A program made the translations under genes and the position numbers. Positions 26,527 to 38,605 of a stretch of DNA of 64,000 nt are shown piece after piece (position 1 is the stretch's first letter; each line of letters begins with the position of its first letter). This DNA comes from Nonlabens antarcticus (GTDB lineage: Bacteria > Bacteroidota > Bacteroidia > Flavobacteriales > Flavobacteriaceae), in contig NZ_JADFCO010000066.1 of the NCBI RefSeq assembly GCF_015356755.1, positions 124,001-188,000 of the forward strand. Reading direction: 5' to 3'. Under the pieces are notes generated by a model. It saw only the letters and a list, made by a program, of their open reading frames with translations. It did not search any database and was not told the DNA's origin.

Positions 26527-27244
26527 TAAGGAGACTTAAAATGTTTTTGATATTGGTTTCTTTAGAAACGGCGATGCTGTTTTCTGCCATAAATTTAGGG
26601 CTGTTCATGGGGATCTTTTGGTGATCGGTCTGTTTCAAAACCTGGGTTGCTGATGCATGGATTTCTGAAAAACCTGCTTTCGCGAAAGCAGAACAATTCT
26701 CCGCATTGATTCCGCCACTTGGAAGGATCATCAATTTTTTACCCGCAACTTTCTGATATGCTTTCAAGTTATCTAGTCCATCAATGGCTTTCTCAGATTG
26801 CCCAGAAGTCAAAATCCTACTGACTCCCATCGCCGCCAATTGCTCCACAGCCACTAGCGGATTCACAGCATGATCAAAAGCACGATGAAAGGTAAACTCT
26901 AAAGGCTTTGCAGCTTCAACCAACAGTTTTGTACGCTCCACATCAATCGTGAAGTCCGAATTCAAAACACCCGAAACCACGCCGTGAAAACCTAATTCTT
27001 TACAGATCTTAATGTCTTTCAACATGATCTCAAACTCATCTTTAGAATATAAAAAATCACCAGATCGCGGCCTGATTAGTACCATCACTGGAATTTCTAT
27101 TTGCTCTGCAACCTGCTTCATAAACCCATACGAGGGAGTGATGCCACCCATGGCGAGTTCGCTGCACAATTCAATGCGCTGCGCGCCAGCTTGCTGTGCA
27201 TTTACAGCACTCTGAAAATTTGCGGTGCAGATTTCTAGGAGCAT
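26519..27244 (-). CDS. cutC: CutC family TIM-barrel protein
   Basis: A 241-residue cytoplasmic protein of the CutC family, starting MLLEICTANFQSAVNAQQAGAQRIELC. Conserved blocks are GGITPSYG, VLIRPRSGDFLYS, FHRAFDH, RILTSGQ and PSGGIN. The family is named for copper homeostasis in E. coli, but the biochemical role is doubtful. Here it sits between two glycosidase genes with a 1-bp (TAATG) and an 8-bp overlap, which points to glycan metabolism. I start it at ATG 27244; the longer frame reads into the GH20 gene. A palindrome copy encodes AFAKA. Confidence 0.93.
   Translation of the reverse strand: MLLEICTANFQSAVNAQQAGAQRIELCSELAMGGITPSYGFMKQVAEQIEIPVMVLIRPRSGDFLYSKDEFEIMLKDIKICKELGFHGVVSGVLNSDFTIDVERTKLLVEAAKPLEFTFHRAFDHAVNPLVAVEQLAAMGVSRILTSGQSEKAIDGLDNLKAYQKVAGKKLMILPSGGINAENCSAFAKAGFSEIHASATQVLKQTDHQKIPMNSPKFMAENSIAVSKETNIKNILSLLND
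26676..26689. repeat. Dispersed palindrome, copy 9 (in cutC)
   Basis: Exact GCTTTCGCGAAAGC, read as AFAKA. Confidence 0.9.
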
Positions 27245-29586
27245 TATTGAATCGTGATTTCGTCGATGAAGGTCCATGCTTTATTTCCAGCGCCTTGAAG
27301 TCCGTCGGGAATGATGCCGTAGTTGGGAATTGTCAGTTTTAAAGAATTAACTAGGGTCGGCGGTATTTCTTTTTTATTATCCAAATGGAATTTTAGATAC
27401 TCTTCAATGTATTTTTCAAGCGAAATAAATATTTTTTGAGCGCTATTTTTAGGATCAATAGTAATCGGTATTCTATCAATAATTGTCGCGGAATACTGTA
27501 ATTCAATATAAATATCAACGTGTTTAGACACATACACCCATTGACCGTTTGCTTCAAAAAACCGCAGCTCTAAGCTCTTCAAATCTTTAGGTTCTTCAAA
27601 CTCGATGTTGACCTCAATATCTTCTCCCCAAAATCCTAACCATTCACTATCACCAAATCGTGTATCACTTCCCTTAATTCCATTGATCAATCCTTGCGCA
27701 CCGCTACCGGTGTAGGATGGGTGTGGTTCTTTGTTTATGGAGATCGTCGCACCCACAGCTTTATGAAGTGTTAACTCTTGCGCAAAAACATTACCTAGTT
27801 GTTTGTTGTCCTTAAAAACAGCCGCTTTAATTTTTAAGTTTTTATCAAATAGAATAGGAGCACTGTATAATTCAGAAGAGGCTGATAGCGCTGTGCCATC
27901 TATTGTAAAGCGTATTTGCTTGTCCTTCGTTAGGGTTGTAAGTGAATAGTTCTCAGCATCTGTGAACGCTCCTTTTACTTCAAATAGATGGTTTGCATAA
28001 TTGATATCTAGCATATCTAGTCGGTTGTGGAAACCTTCTAAGCGTCCTATGAAATCTTCATAATTTCTAGTTTCTTGGGGCGACCAGGCGACCTCGCTCA
28101 TCGCAATCATTCGTGGGAAAACCTGATATTCCACCTGCTTTTCTGATGTTACATATTCCGTCCATAGATTTCCTTGTGGGCCTAGGATGTGAGTGGCTTC
28201 TGCTTTTGATAGCTCTTTAGGAATAGGATTGAAGCTGTACACTTTTTCCAGCGGTAGGAACCCGCCTATGGCAGTGGGCTCGTCTGCGTTTTCGCTTTGA
28301 TAGTAATCAAAATAGGCGTTAGAGGTAGGCGTCATAATCACGTCGTGTCCAGATTGTGCCGCAGCAACTGCACCGTCCGTTCCTCTCCAGCTCATAACGG
28401 TCGCGTTGGGAGCAAGGCCACCTTCTAGAATCTCGTCCCAGCCTATGATCTGTTTGCCTTTGCTGTTAATATACCGCTCTATACGATGTATGAAATACGA
28501 CTGTAATTCCTCCTCGTTTTTCAAGCCGTTATCCTTCATGACTTGCTGTGCCACTAGACTTGTTTTCCATTGTGTTTTAGGTGCTTCATCGCCTCCTATG
28601 TGGATGTATTTTCCGGGAAACAGCGCTATCACTTCGTCCAGCACATTTTCTAGAAAGTTGAAAGTGTATTCGCTGGGGCAGAAAATATTATCAAAAACGC
28701 CCCATGTTCCCGCAACTTGTACCGGTTTGTCCGTGCAGCCCAATTGTGGGTAGGCAGCGATAGCGGCTTGTGCGTGACCCGGCAGCTCGATTTCTGGGAT
28801 GATGTTGACATGTCTCGCTTTCGCGAAAGCGATAACTTCAAGAACCTCTTCTTGTGTATAGAAACCACCGTATTTATTAGTGTCATACTGCTGCGGTTGA
28901 TCGTTATAATGACCGATGAGCGTGCTGTCGCGATAGGCCGCAATTTCCTGAAGTTTAGGGTATTTTTTAATCTCGATGCGCCAGCCCTGATCATCAGTGA
29001 GATGCCAGTGAAAATTGTTCATTTTGAGCATGGCCATCGCGTCGATGTATTTCTTGATGAAGTCGACATCAAACATATGACGACTCACATCCAGATGCAT
29101 CCCGCGGTATGAAAACCTGGGTTCGTCCTTTATAATAAGTGTGGGAATCGGGAGGATTTGAGAGCCATTGCTGCGCTCCATTTCTGGTGAAGTGAGTTGG
29201 CGCAGGGATTGCACGGCATAAAAAGCGCCAGCATCTGTAGCTGCAATTATTGAGATTTTTTCTGGCGTAATCTTTAGGGTATAACCTTCTGGATTTGTGA
29301 TGGTTTCATCCTTTTGAAACACAATTACATTTATTGTGGAAGTACCATCATGGAGTTCGATAGCAGAGTTCCCCAGAAAACTTTTTAAAAAGTCTGCGGA
29401 GATTTGAAAATCACTGGAAGCGTTCAAAACCGTATTTTGATTCAGCTCAAAAATACCGCTTGAGATTTCCTGAAAAACAGGCGCAGGAAGTATTTGCGGA
29501 TTTTGAACTACCGCTATCATGGCGGGTTTTGAACAACCCGCCATTGCAGAGACGACCAGAAATATTAACGCGTACTTTACTTTCAT
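27244..29586 (-). CDS. GH20 beta-N-acetylhexosaminidase lipoprotein
   Basis: An exported 780-residue exo-hexosaminidase. The lipoprotein signal ends VVSAMAGCSKP. The N-terminal GH20b domain is followed by the catalytic barrel with RGMHLDVSRHMF, NNFHWHLTDDQGWRIEIKKYP, the catalytic pair in HIGGDEAPKTQW (Asp-Glu) and GWDEILEGG. A C-terminal region of about 250 residues carries chitobiase-like and F5/8-type sequence (HPSYTGSGAQGLINGIKGS). It releases terminal GlcNAc or GalNAc and is the first gene of the glycan operon. A palindrome copy encodes AFAKA. Confidence 0.95.
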   Translation of the reverse strand: MKVKYALIFLVVSAMAGCSKPAMIAVVQNPQILPAPVFQEISSGIFELNQNTVLNASSDFQISADFLKSFLGNSAIELHDGTSTINVIVFQKDETITNPEGYTLKITPEKISIIAATDAGAFYAVQSLRQLTSPEMERSNGSQILPIPTLIIKDEPRFSYRGMHLDVSRHMFDVDFIKKYIDAMAMLKMNNFHWHLTDDQGWRIEIKKYPKLQEIAAYRDSTLIGHYNDQPQQYDTNKYGGFYTQEEVLEVIAFAKARHVNIIPEIELPGHAQAAIAAYPQLGCTDKPVQVAGTWGVFDNIFCPSEYTFNFLENVLDEVIALFPGKYIHIGGDEAPKTQWKTSLVAQQVMKDNGLKNEEELQSYFIHRIERYINSKGKQIIGWDEILEGGLAPNATVMSWRGTDGAVAAAQSGHDVIMTPTSNAYFDYYQSENADEPTAIGGFLPLEKVYSFNPIPKELSKAEATHILGPQGNLWTEYVTSEKQVEYQVFPRMIAMSEVAWSPQETRNYEDFIGRLEGFHNRLDMLDINYANHLFEVKGAFTDAENYSLTTLTKDKQIRFTIDGTALSASSELYSAPILFDKNLKIKAAVFKDNKQLGNVFAQELTLHKAVGATISINKEPHPSYTGSGAQGLINGIKGSDTRFGDSEWLGFWGEDIEVNIEFEEPKDLKSLELRFFEANGQWVYVSKHVDIYIELQYSATIIDRIPITIDPKNSAQKIFISLEKYIEEYLKFHLDNKKEIPPTLVNSLKLTIPNYGIIPDGLQGAGNKAWTFIDEITIQ
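28816..28831. repeat. Dispersed palindrome, copy 10 (in GH20 gene)
   Basis: Exact CGCTTTCGCGAAAGCG, read as AFAKA within the barrel. Confidence 0.9.
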
Positions 29587-29736
29587 AGAATCAAAATTAA
29601 TGGATTAAGATACAAAGATGGAATTTAAGGATTGCTCATACTTGACGATGTAATCCCATTCTTAAAATAAGAGTGGTTATCTAGATTTAAGATCAATTTT
29701 TAGTAACTTGCACAGTGGATGTGCAAAATTCAAATT

Positions 29737-29959
29737 ATGGCAACTAAAAACTTAACAATCAGACTATCAGATAAATTGATCGAGGCAAATAAGGAATATG
29801 CAAAAAATTTGGGGAAATCATTGAATGAAATAATTCGGGAATTTTTGCAGCGTAATGTTCAAAAGGAGTCATCTTACAGTTGGGTAGATGAGCTTTTAGA
29901 AGTAACCGAAGCCACCGCTAGATACGACATAGATTATAAGTTTGACCGAGACGAGCTAC

Positions 29960-29970
<11 letters not shown>
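29737..29970 (+). CDS. Antitoxin, ribbon-helix-helix type
   Basis: A 77-residue protein starting MATKNLTIRLSDKLIEANKEYAKNLGKSLNEIIREFLQ, the typical beta-strand plus two helices of a CopG/VapB-like or DUF6364-like DNA-binding antitoxin. The C-terminus (SWVDELLEVTEATARYDIDYKFDRDEL) is acidic and would bind the toxin. ATG 29737 is preferred over ATG 29719. The gene overlaps the PIN toxin gene by 11 bp, the usual antitoxin-first arrangement. It probably represses its own promoter. Confidence 0.85.
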
Positions 29971-32821
<2,851 letters not shown>

Positions 32822-33016
32822 GAATTTTTAAATTTTGGAATAACAAGGACAGTTGGTTAAGATAACCTACTATGAAGGCATTAGATAATTGAATTAAAAT
32901 CACAGCGTCTTTGAGTATCTCCATCTTCTCTTCATTCACCTTTAGCTCGCGTCTCTATAAGATTTTAAAAACTACAAGTCTATAATCATCAATCCACGAT
33001 CAGAATTTGTCACCTT

Positions 33017-33040
33017 CTAACCTCTAACCTCTAACCTCTA
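33017..33040. repeat. Heptamer tandem repeat (CTAACCT)x3 plus CTA
   Basis: Three perfect 7-bp units plus a partial fourth. The final CTA is the complement of the TAG stop codon of the gene at 33038-33967, so the repeat starts exactly at the end of that gene. Confidence 0.9.
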
Positions 33041-33967
33041 CACTTCATAAACCACATTCTCACCACTCGCTAGTTTTCCTTTATGCATGTAGAAATCAAT
33101 CCGACCTACATTGATACCATAGCAGCCTACCTGGTTTACCATAACGGTTTCTCCAGCAGCGTTAGTAACTAGATCTGGTTGATCTAGAAAAGTATGGGTG
33201 TGACCGCCTATAATCAGGTCTATCCCACTAGTCTTCTGAGCGAGCGAGATATCGCTAATTTTATCATTGCCGTATTTGTATCCTAAATGCGACATACAAA
33301 TTACAATATCACAGTTTTCTTGATTGCGCAACACATTTACCATATCCTGAGTCACCGTGAGAGGATCCCGATATTTAGTTTCCTTGAACATTTCAGGAGC
33401 CACTAATCCTTCCATTTTAATTCCCAGACCGAACATTCCTATACGCACGCCATCCTTTACCATAATTTTATAAGGCTTGGTTTGACCATCCATTATGGTG
33501 TTGCTAAAATCGTAATTAGAGATAACGAAATCAAAACTAGCATTTGGAACTTGAGCATAAAGTCCGTCAATTCCATTATCAAAGTCATGGTTTCCTATAG
33601 TTGCTGCGTCATAGCCCATCATGGTCATGAGTTTAATCTCCAGCTCGCCACCATAAAAATTAAAGTAGGGAGTTCCCTGAAAAATATCTCCGCAATCCAA
33701 CAATAGTGTATTAGGATTTTCTGCACGCACCTTTTTAATAAGTGCTGCGCGTCTGGCGACGCCACCCTTGCCATCATCACGACCGCCGCTTATGGGTTCA
33801 ATGTGTGAATGAGTGTCGTTTGTATGAAGGATCGTGATTTTAGTCAAACCCTTTTTTTCTTCACGCTCAGAGAAAAATCCAGCGGCCAGTGCGCTATTGC
33901 TCCATAAAGCCGTACCAGCGATTAAACTTGCCGTTGTGGTATTTCTGATAAATTTTCTACGTTCCAT
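33038..33967 (-). CDS. Metallophosphatase half of a split 5'-nucleotidase
   Basis: A 309-residue exported calcineurin-like phosphoesterase. The N-terminus MERRKFIRNTTTASLIAG resembles a twin-arginine signal. Dinuclear-metal motifs are HTNDTHSH, DCGDIFQGTP, GNHDFDNG, MSHLGYK and GGHTHTF. It corresponds to the N-terminal domain of UshA-type 5'-nucleotidases; the C-terminal domain is encoded by the gene 2 bp upstream. The two products probably assemble to hydrolyse nucleotides in the periplasm. Confidence 0.92.
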   Translation of the reverse strand: MERRKFIRNTTTASLIAGTALWSNSALAAGFFSEREEKKGLTKITILHTNDTHSHIEPISGGRDDGKGGVARRAALIKKVRAENPNTLLLDCGDIFQGTPYFNFYGGELEIKLMTMMGYDAATIGNHDFDNGIDGLYAQVPNASFDFVISNYDFSNTIMDGQTKPYKIMVKDGVRIGMFGLGIKMEGLVAPEMFKETKYRDPLTVTQDMVNVLRNQENCDIVICMSHLGYKYGNDKISDISLAQKTSGIDLIIGGHTHTFLDQPDLVTNAAGETVMVNQVGCYGINVGRIDFYMHKGKLASGENVVYEV

Positions 33968-33969
33968 TT

Positions 33970-34755
33970 TTAGTCTTCTTTAGTAAATCTATTATCGACG
34001 TCAAATCCCAGCGTGTCGTTTTCTTTAAAGTAATCGATCATGGCATTACGTATTTTGTAATCTATTCTCGTACTTGATATGGCTTTGGTAAAAAAGTCCA
34101 TATTATCACCACCCGTCATTAAATAATCGCTGGTCATTACAAAATAGTTGCGGTCATAAGCAATTGGTTTTCCATCTAGAGTCACTGATTTAATTTCATC
34201 TCCTTTCAGGTGAATTTCCAGTCCATCAAAAGGATGAGCACGTTTGTGAAAAGCAAGATATTCCACGAGTTCCTTCATTTGAGCGGGAGCAAGCTCTGCT
34301 ATGACCATTTCGTTATCAAAAGGCATCACTTCATAGGCAGTTCTTGTAGTCACATTTCCAGCAGGAATTCCTGCGCGTATACCACCATGATTAATAAGAA
34401 CAACGTCGACGCTATTTCCAGTTCTTGATTTGAAAACTGGTTCTCCTTGAGCCCTTGATATTGCTGCCATCATGTTTCCTATGCGGGTGTTAAGCGGCGT
34501 GTCATTCTTGTACATGTCTGCTGGATTAAAGCTTAGCGGCATATCCAGCTGGGAATCCAGGCTTTTTTTATAGGGTGCGATATAGGCACTGATGCTTTCC
34601 ACTTCGGCAATGGTGGAATCGACTCGGGTCTGGCTTGCAACCAGCTTTTCGGCGGTGTAGGACTCTGTCTTGCAAGAGGTTGTTATGAATAACGCTTCCG
34701 CGAAAGCGAAAACCATTAAACCTTTCCTGCAAGTAGCCGTCATAGATATTTTCAT
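33970..34755 (-). CDS. 5'-nucleotidase C-terminal domain protein
   Basis: A 261-residue exported protein carrying only the substrate-binding 5_nucleotid_C domain: VVLINHGGIRAGIPAGNVTTRTAYEVMPFDNEMV and GGDNMDFF are the hallmark segments. The N-terminus ends FITTSCKTES, a probable but weak lipoprotein box. It is transcribed before the metallophosphatase half, the reverse of the domain order in single-chain enzymes, and each half has its own signal, so it is not a frameshifted gene. A one-mismatch palindrome copy encodes AFAEA in the signal peptide. Confidence 0.9.
   Translation of the reverse strand: MKISMTATCRKGLMVFAFAEALFITTSCKTESYTAEKLVASQTRVDSTIAEVESISAYIAPYKKSLDSQLDMPLSFNPADMYKNDTPLNTRIGNMMAAISRAQGEPVFKSRTGNSVDVVLINHGGIRAGIPAGNVTTRTAYEVMPFDNEMVIAELAPAQMKELVEYLAFHKRAHPFDGLEIHLKGDEIKSVTLDGKPIAYDRNYFVMTSDYLMTGGDNMDFFTKAISSTRIDYKIRNAMIDYFKENDTLGFDVDNRFTKED
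34693..34708. repeat. Dispersed palindrome, copy 11 (1 mismatch, signal peptide)
   Basis: CGCTTCCGCGAAAGCG. One arm base differs. It encodes AFAEA in the signal peptide of the 5'-nucleotidase C-domain protein. Confidence 0.85.
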
Positions 34756-34767
34756 AGGTGATTGTTA

Positions 34768-34775
34768 TACCTTTG
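34768..34775 (+). promoter_or_regulatory. -7 element TACCTTTG of the DUF6913-like/dapA unit
   Basis: A perfect TAnnTTTG match, 18 bp before ATG 34794. It lies in the 38-bp gap between divergent genes. Confidence 0.5.
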
Positions 34776-34793
34776 TTGGGATAGTAAATATAA

Positions 34794-35300
34794 ATGATTT
34801 TTAACGTTTTAAAGAGCCGGTGGCTGCGCAAACAGCAAGATAAATTGCAGAAAGGAACTCGGGATCGAAAGCCCACAACCCCTTCTTCAATGGTCGTGTT
34901 ATATAATGCAGATGCAGAAAAATCTATTTTATTTCTTGAGAAATGGGCACAGGATTTAGGAGTTAAGAGACTTGTTACTTTAGGCTTCACAAGAGATGAT
35001 AAAGCAGTTTCAACGGCTGATAGTATTATGATCAACTCTAAGACGATCAAGTGGTCTGGTGGTATTGCCGACGATAGTCTGTCCAAAGTTTTGACCATGC
35101 AGTTTGATCTGCAGGTGAATTACTTTGATGAGAAAGATGATTTGCATCATTATCTGGCAATGGCTATAAATGCCAATTTTAAAGTAGGTATTCCCAGACA
35201 GTCGGAAGAGATATATGATCTTGCAATAGAGGTGCGGCTCGAGCAAAAAGAAACGTTTATTAAAGAATTAAAAAAATATCTAAATATCATAACTCAATAG
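34794..35300 (+). CDS. Conserved flavobacterial protein before dapA (DUF6913-like)
   Basis: A 168-residue cytoplasmic protein with a basic N-terminus ([19 protein letters not shown]) and alternating alpha/beta pattern. It has no membrane segments. From memory it matches a family found upstream of dapA in Flavobacteriaceae and labelled DUF6913; the name is unverified. It ends 1 bp before dapA, so the two are co-expressed. No enzymatic motif is visible. Confidence 0.8.
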   Translation: MIFNVLKSRWLRKQQDKLQKGTRDRKPTTPSSMVVLYNADAEKSILFLEKWAQDLGVKRLVTLGFTRDDKAVSTADSIMINSKTIKWSGGIADDSLSKVLTMQFDLQVNYFDEKDDLHHYLAMAINANFKVGIPRQSEEIYDLAIEVRLEQKETFIKELKKYLNIITQ

Positions 35301-35301
35301 T

Positions 35302-36183
35302 ATGCAGGAAATCATAGGAACAGGAGTCGCCTTAATTACACCTTTTGAAGAAAGTGGATGTGTAGATCATGCAGCGCTGACAAAGTTGGTAAATTTTCAA
35401 GTAGATAATGGTGTAGATTATCTAGTAGTTTTAGGTACTACAGCAGAAAATGTGACTCTTTCTACCGAAGAAAAAGAAGCCGTTGTTGCCACTATAATAA
35501 AAGCTAACGATAAAAGATTGCCTCTAGTGATAGGTATAGGCGGCAATGATACCAGAGTAGTAGTAGAGCAGATCAAAAACACAGATTTAACTGAGTTTGT
35601 CGCGATCCTTTCAGTTTCTCCTTATTATAACAGACCTACACAAGAAGGTATTTATGAACATTTCAAGGCGGTCGCACAAGCTACAGATAAACCCATTATT
35701 GTTTATAACGTTCCTGGACGAACGGGATCAAACATAGCTGTAAATACTATTGTAAGACTCGCCCATGATTTTGAAAATATTGTGGCTATCAAAGAAGCCG
35801 CTGGTGATATCGTTCAGGCGATGAAAATGATTCAATATTCTCCTCAAGAATTTTTGGTAATTTCTGGTGATGATATGATTGCCTTGCCTATGACACTTGC
35901 GGGTGGAGCAGGAGTTATATCAGTAATAGGACAAGCACTAGTTCAGGATTTTAGCGATATGATTCGTTATGCTTTGAACGGTGATGTGCAAGAAGCTTAT
36001 GAATTACACTATAAAGTAGCTCCTAGCATAGATATGATTTTTGAACAAGGCAACCCAGCAGGAATTAAAGCGCTGTTGTCTCAATTAGATATTTGTGAGG
36101 AACACATACGTTTACCATTGGTACCTATAGACGACGACTTGCGGGATCGTTTGAAATCCTTTTTAGAAACATACGAGAATTAG
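35302..36183 (+). CDS. dapA: 4-hydroxy-tetrahydrodipicolinate synthase
   Basis: Condenses pyruvate with aspartate semialdehyde in lysine and diaminopimelate synthesis. It is 293 residues, standard length. Motifs: [10 protein letters not shown] at the N-terminus, GTTAEN, the tyrosine in [20 protein letters not shown], and the Schiff-base lysine in VAIKEAAGD. It follows the DUF6913-like gene by 1 bp. Confidence 0.96.
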   Translation: MQEIIGTGVALITPFEESGCVDHAALTKLVNFQVDNGVDYLVVLGTTAENVTLSTEEKEAVVATIIKANDKRLPLVIGIGGNDTRVVVEQIKNTDLTEFVAILSVSPYYNRPTQEGIYEHFKAVAQATDKPIIVYNVPGRTGSNIAVNTIVRLAHDFENIVAIKEAAGDIVQAMKMIQYSPQEFLVISGDDMIALPMTLAGGAGVISVIGQALVQDFSDMIRYALNGDVQEAYELHYKVAPSIDMIFEQGNPAGIKALLSQLDICEEHIRLPLVPIDDDLRDRLKSFLETYEN

Positions 36184-36227
36184 AATTAACACGTTAACTA
36201 TCAAAGCTCAAATGCTCTTTAAAATGT

Positions 36228-36235
36228 TACATTTG
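36228..36235 (+). promoter_or_regulatory. -7 element TACATTTG of the bamD unit
   Basis: A perfect TAnnTTTG match, 20 bp before ATG 36256. It separates the bamD-rpoZ-coaBC unit from dapA. Confidence 0.5.
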
Positions 36236-36255
36236 TGCCCCATTAAAACAATAAA

Positions 36256-37053
36256 ATGAAGCAATTCACGATTCTAATTTTAATCGTTCTAGCAATATCA
36301 AGTTGTAGTAGCTATCAAAAAGCTATGAAATCTGAAGATAACCAACTCAAAATACAAGTGGCAGATTCTTTATATGCTGCAGAGAAGTATGGTAAGGCTA
36401 TCAATCTTTTAGAAAAAATTGTTCCTCAATATCGAGGTACAGATAGTGCGGCGCCACTAGCTTTAAAATATGCAAATGCGCTATATTTTGATGAACGCTT
36501 TCCAGAAAGTGGTTATCAATTTGAAACCTATCGCAATAGTTATATAGGGGATCCTAATAGAGAATATGCAACATTTATGATAGGTAAAAGCTTGTATGAA
36601 ATGGCGCCTATTTATTCTAAGGATCAGGAGCCTACTGAACGTGCAATGGCAAAATTTCAAGATTATATCAACATATATCCAAATGGTGAATATCTAGAAG
36701 AGGCTAATGCTTTTGTAGATGAGATGCGCTTCAAACTAGATAAGAAGGCTTATGAGATTGCAAAGAATTACCATAAGCGGGCACCATTTTCCCGCGGTGG
36801 TTTTGTGTCGGCGATCACAACATTTGAAAATTTCATTACAGACCATCCCGGATCAGAATTTCAGGATGACGCTCAGTTTTACCTTATTGATTCTCAGTAT
36901 AGTTATGCGATCAATAGTTTTCCAAGCCTAATTCCCGAAAGACTTAAGATTGCTAAAGAATATTATGATACCTTTGCAGACCGTTTTCCGGATAGCGAGT
37001 ACAAAGCTGAAGCAGACGAGTTGATGGCATTAATCAACGATTACAATAACTAA
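36256..37053 (+). CDS. bamD: Outer-membrane assembly lipoprotein BamD
   Basis: A 265-residue lipoprotein of the beta-barrel assembly machinery on the periplasmic face of the outer membrane. The signal ends LAISSCSSYQ (Cys17). It is built of helical TPR-like repeats (residues 35-250), for example DSLYAAEKYGKAINLLEKIVPQYRGT. It is followed 13 bp later by rpoZ and then coaBC, a gene order usual in Flavobacteriaceae. Confidence 0.93.
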   Translation: MKQFTILILIVLAISSCSSYQKAMKSEDNQLKIQVADSLYAAEKYGKAINLLEKIVPQYRGTDSAAPLALKYANALYFDERFPESGYQFETYRNSYIGDPNREYATFMIGKSLYEMAPIYSKDQEPTERAMAKFQDYINIYPNGEYLEEANAFVDEMRFKLDKKAYEIAKNYHKRAPFSRGGFVSAITTFENFITDHPGSEFQDDAQFYLIDSQYSYAINSFPSLIPERLKIAKEYYDTFADRFPDSEYKAEADELMALINDYNN

Positions 37054-37066
37054 GAACACTATTTTC

Positions 37067-37390
37067 ATGGATACTAAAAACCTTAAAGCACCCAATACTT
37101 CTGTTACTTACGATAGAGACCTATTAACGGCTCCAACTGGTAACATGTATGAGGCAATTTCCATTATAGCTAAACGCGCAGAGCAGATCAATACTGACAT
37201 TAAGGAAGAATTGATCGAGAAATTAGAAGAGTTTGCAACTTACAATGACTCTCTTGAAGAAGTCTTTGAAAATAAGGAGCAAATTGAAGTTTCTAAATTC
37301 TATGAGCGTTTGCCTAAACCACACTCCATTGCCGTACAGGAATGGATGGATGGCAAGATTTACTTTAGAGACACAGGAGTTACTGAATAA
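37067..37390 (+). CDS. rpoZ: RNA polymerase omega subunit (flavobacterial type)
   Basis: A 107-residue cytoplasmic protein. The segment TGNMYEAISIIAKRAEQINTDIKEEL is the omega signature (YE-x-I-x-I-x-x-RAxQ), and the acidic C-terminal half is the longer form found in Bacteroidota. It assists assembly of RNA polymerase. It lies between bamD and coaBC with short gaps. Confidence 0.92.
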   Translation: MDTKNLKAPNTSVTYDRDLLTAPTGNMYEAISIIAKRAEQINTDIKEELIEKLEEFATYNDSLEEVFENKEQIEVSKFYERLPKPHSIAVQEWMDGKIYFRDTGVTE

Positions 37391-37396
37391 ATTTTC

Positions 37397-38605
37397 ATGA
37401 ACATATTCAGCGGGAAAAAGATATTACTAGGAGTTACTGGTGGTATTGCCGCTTACAAATCTACATTCTTGACGCGCCTGCTTGTAAAAGCAGGCGCTTC
37501 TGTTAGAGTGATATTGACACCCGCAGCACGTGATTTTGTAACGCCATTAACCTTATCCACACTTTCTAAAAACCCAGTCTTATCTTCATTTACAAATGAA
37601 GATGATGACAATGATTTGTGGAACAACCATGTAGATCTAGGGCTGTGGGCAGATCTTATGATTATTGCCCCAGCTACAGCAAATACCATGAGTAAAATGG
37701 TCACGGGCAACATTGATAACTTGTTACTAGCCGTTTATTCTAGTGCTAAATGTCCGGTTTATTTTGCTCCAGCCATGGATCTTGATATGTACAAACATCC
37801 ATCAACGACGGCAAATTTTGAAAAGCTTGCCAGCTATGGAAACTACATGATTCCTGCTGGAGATGGTGAGTTAGCCAGTGGGCTTTCTGGTAAAGGGCGC
37901 ATGGCAGAGCCAGAAGAAATCATGTCTTTTGTAGGGAAGCAACTGGAACAAGACTTGCCATTATTTGGTAAAAAATGTTTGATCACTGCTGGACCTACTC
38001 ATGAATCCTTAGATCCAGTGCGGTTTATAGGAAATCACAGTACTGGTAAAATGGGAATGGCGCTGGCACATAATCTTGCTAATCGTGGAGCTCAGGTAAT
38101 TTTAATTATGGGACCTAGTTCGGTTAATTCTGAGCATTATTTCATCCATAGAATTGATGTTACCAGTGCGCAAGAAATGTATGATACGGTTCATAAGCAT
38201 ATTGCTCATCAGGATTATGCTATTTTTAGTGCTGCCGTTGCAGACTACCGACCCGCAACTACTGCAGATCAGAAAATAAAGAAGAGTGCTGACACGTTAA
38301 CTATAGAACTGGTTAAAAATCCTGATATTCTGGCAAGTGTGGGAGCGATGGAAAACCGACCTTTTTTGGTAGGGTTTGCATTAGAGACCGAGAATGAGCT
38401 GGAGCACGCTTTCGCGAAAGCGAAAAAGAAAAACACCGACTTGCTCATCTTAAACTCCATGAAAGATAAAGGAGCAGGATTTGGAACCGACACAAATAAA
38501 ATAACCATGATCGATCGATTGGGAAATGCAGAAGTATTTCCGCTAAAATCGAAGGAGCTGGTTGCAAAAGATATAATTGATGAAGTTATTAAACGTACGC
38601 AATAG
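37397..38605 (+). CDS. coaBC: Coenzyme A synthesis CoaB/CoaC fusion
   Basis: Bifunctional phosphopantothenoylcysteine decarboxylase and phosphopantothenate-cysteine ligase, 402 residues. The N-terminal flavoprotein domain has GVTGGIAAYKS, the catalytic His in NHVDLGLWADLMIIAPATANTMSK and PAMDLDMY. The ligase domain begins near residue 195 with LITAGPTHESLDPVRFIGNHSTGKMG. The last 26 bp overlap the DUF4835 gene. A palindrome copy encodes AFAKA in the ligase domain. Confidence 0.96.
   Translation: MNIFSGKKILLGVTGGIAAYKSTFLTRLLVKAGASVRVILTPAARDFVTPLTLSTLSKNPVLSSFTNEDDDNDLWNNHVDLGLWADLMIIAPATANTMSKMVTGNIDNLLLAVYSSAKCPVYFAPAMDLDMYKHPSTTANFEKLASYGNYMIPAGDGELASGLSGKGRMAEPEEIMSFVGKQLEQDLPLFGKKCLITAGPTHESLDPVRFIGNHSTGKMGMALAHNLANRGAQVILIMGPSSVNSEHYFIHRIDVTSAQEMYDTVHKHIAHQDYAIFSAAVADYRPATTADQKIKKSADTLTIELVKNPDILASVGAMENRPFLVGFALETENELEHAFAKAKKKNTDLLILNSMKDKGAGFGTDTNKITMIDRLGNAEVFPLKSKELVAKDIIDEVIKRTQ
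38407..38422. repeat. Dispersed palindrome, copy 12 (in coaBC)
   Basis: Exact CGCTTTCGCGAAAGCG, read as AFAKA. Confidence 0.9.

Noticed and set aside
33967-33970. Frameshift splitting a single 5'-nucleotidase gene
   Set aside because: The domain order is reversed compared with the single-chain enzyme and both products have their own start and export signal, so these are two real genes.
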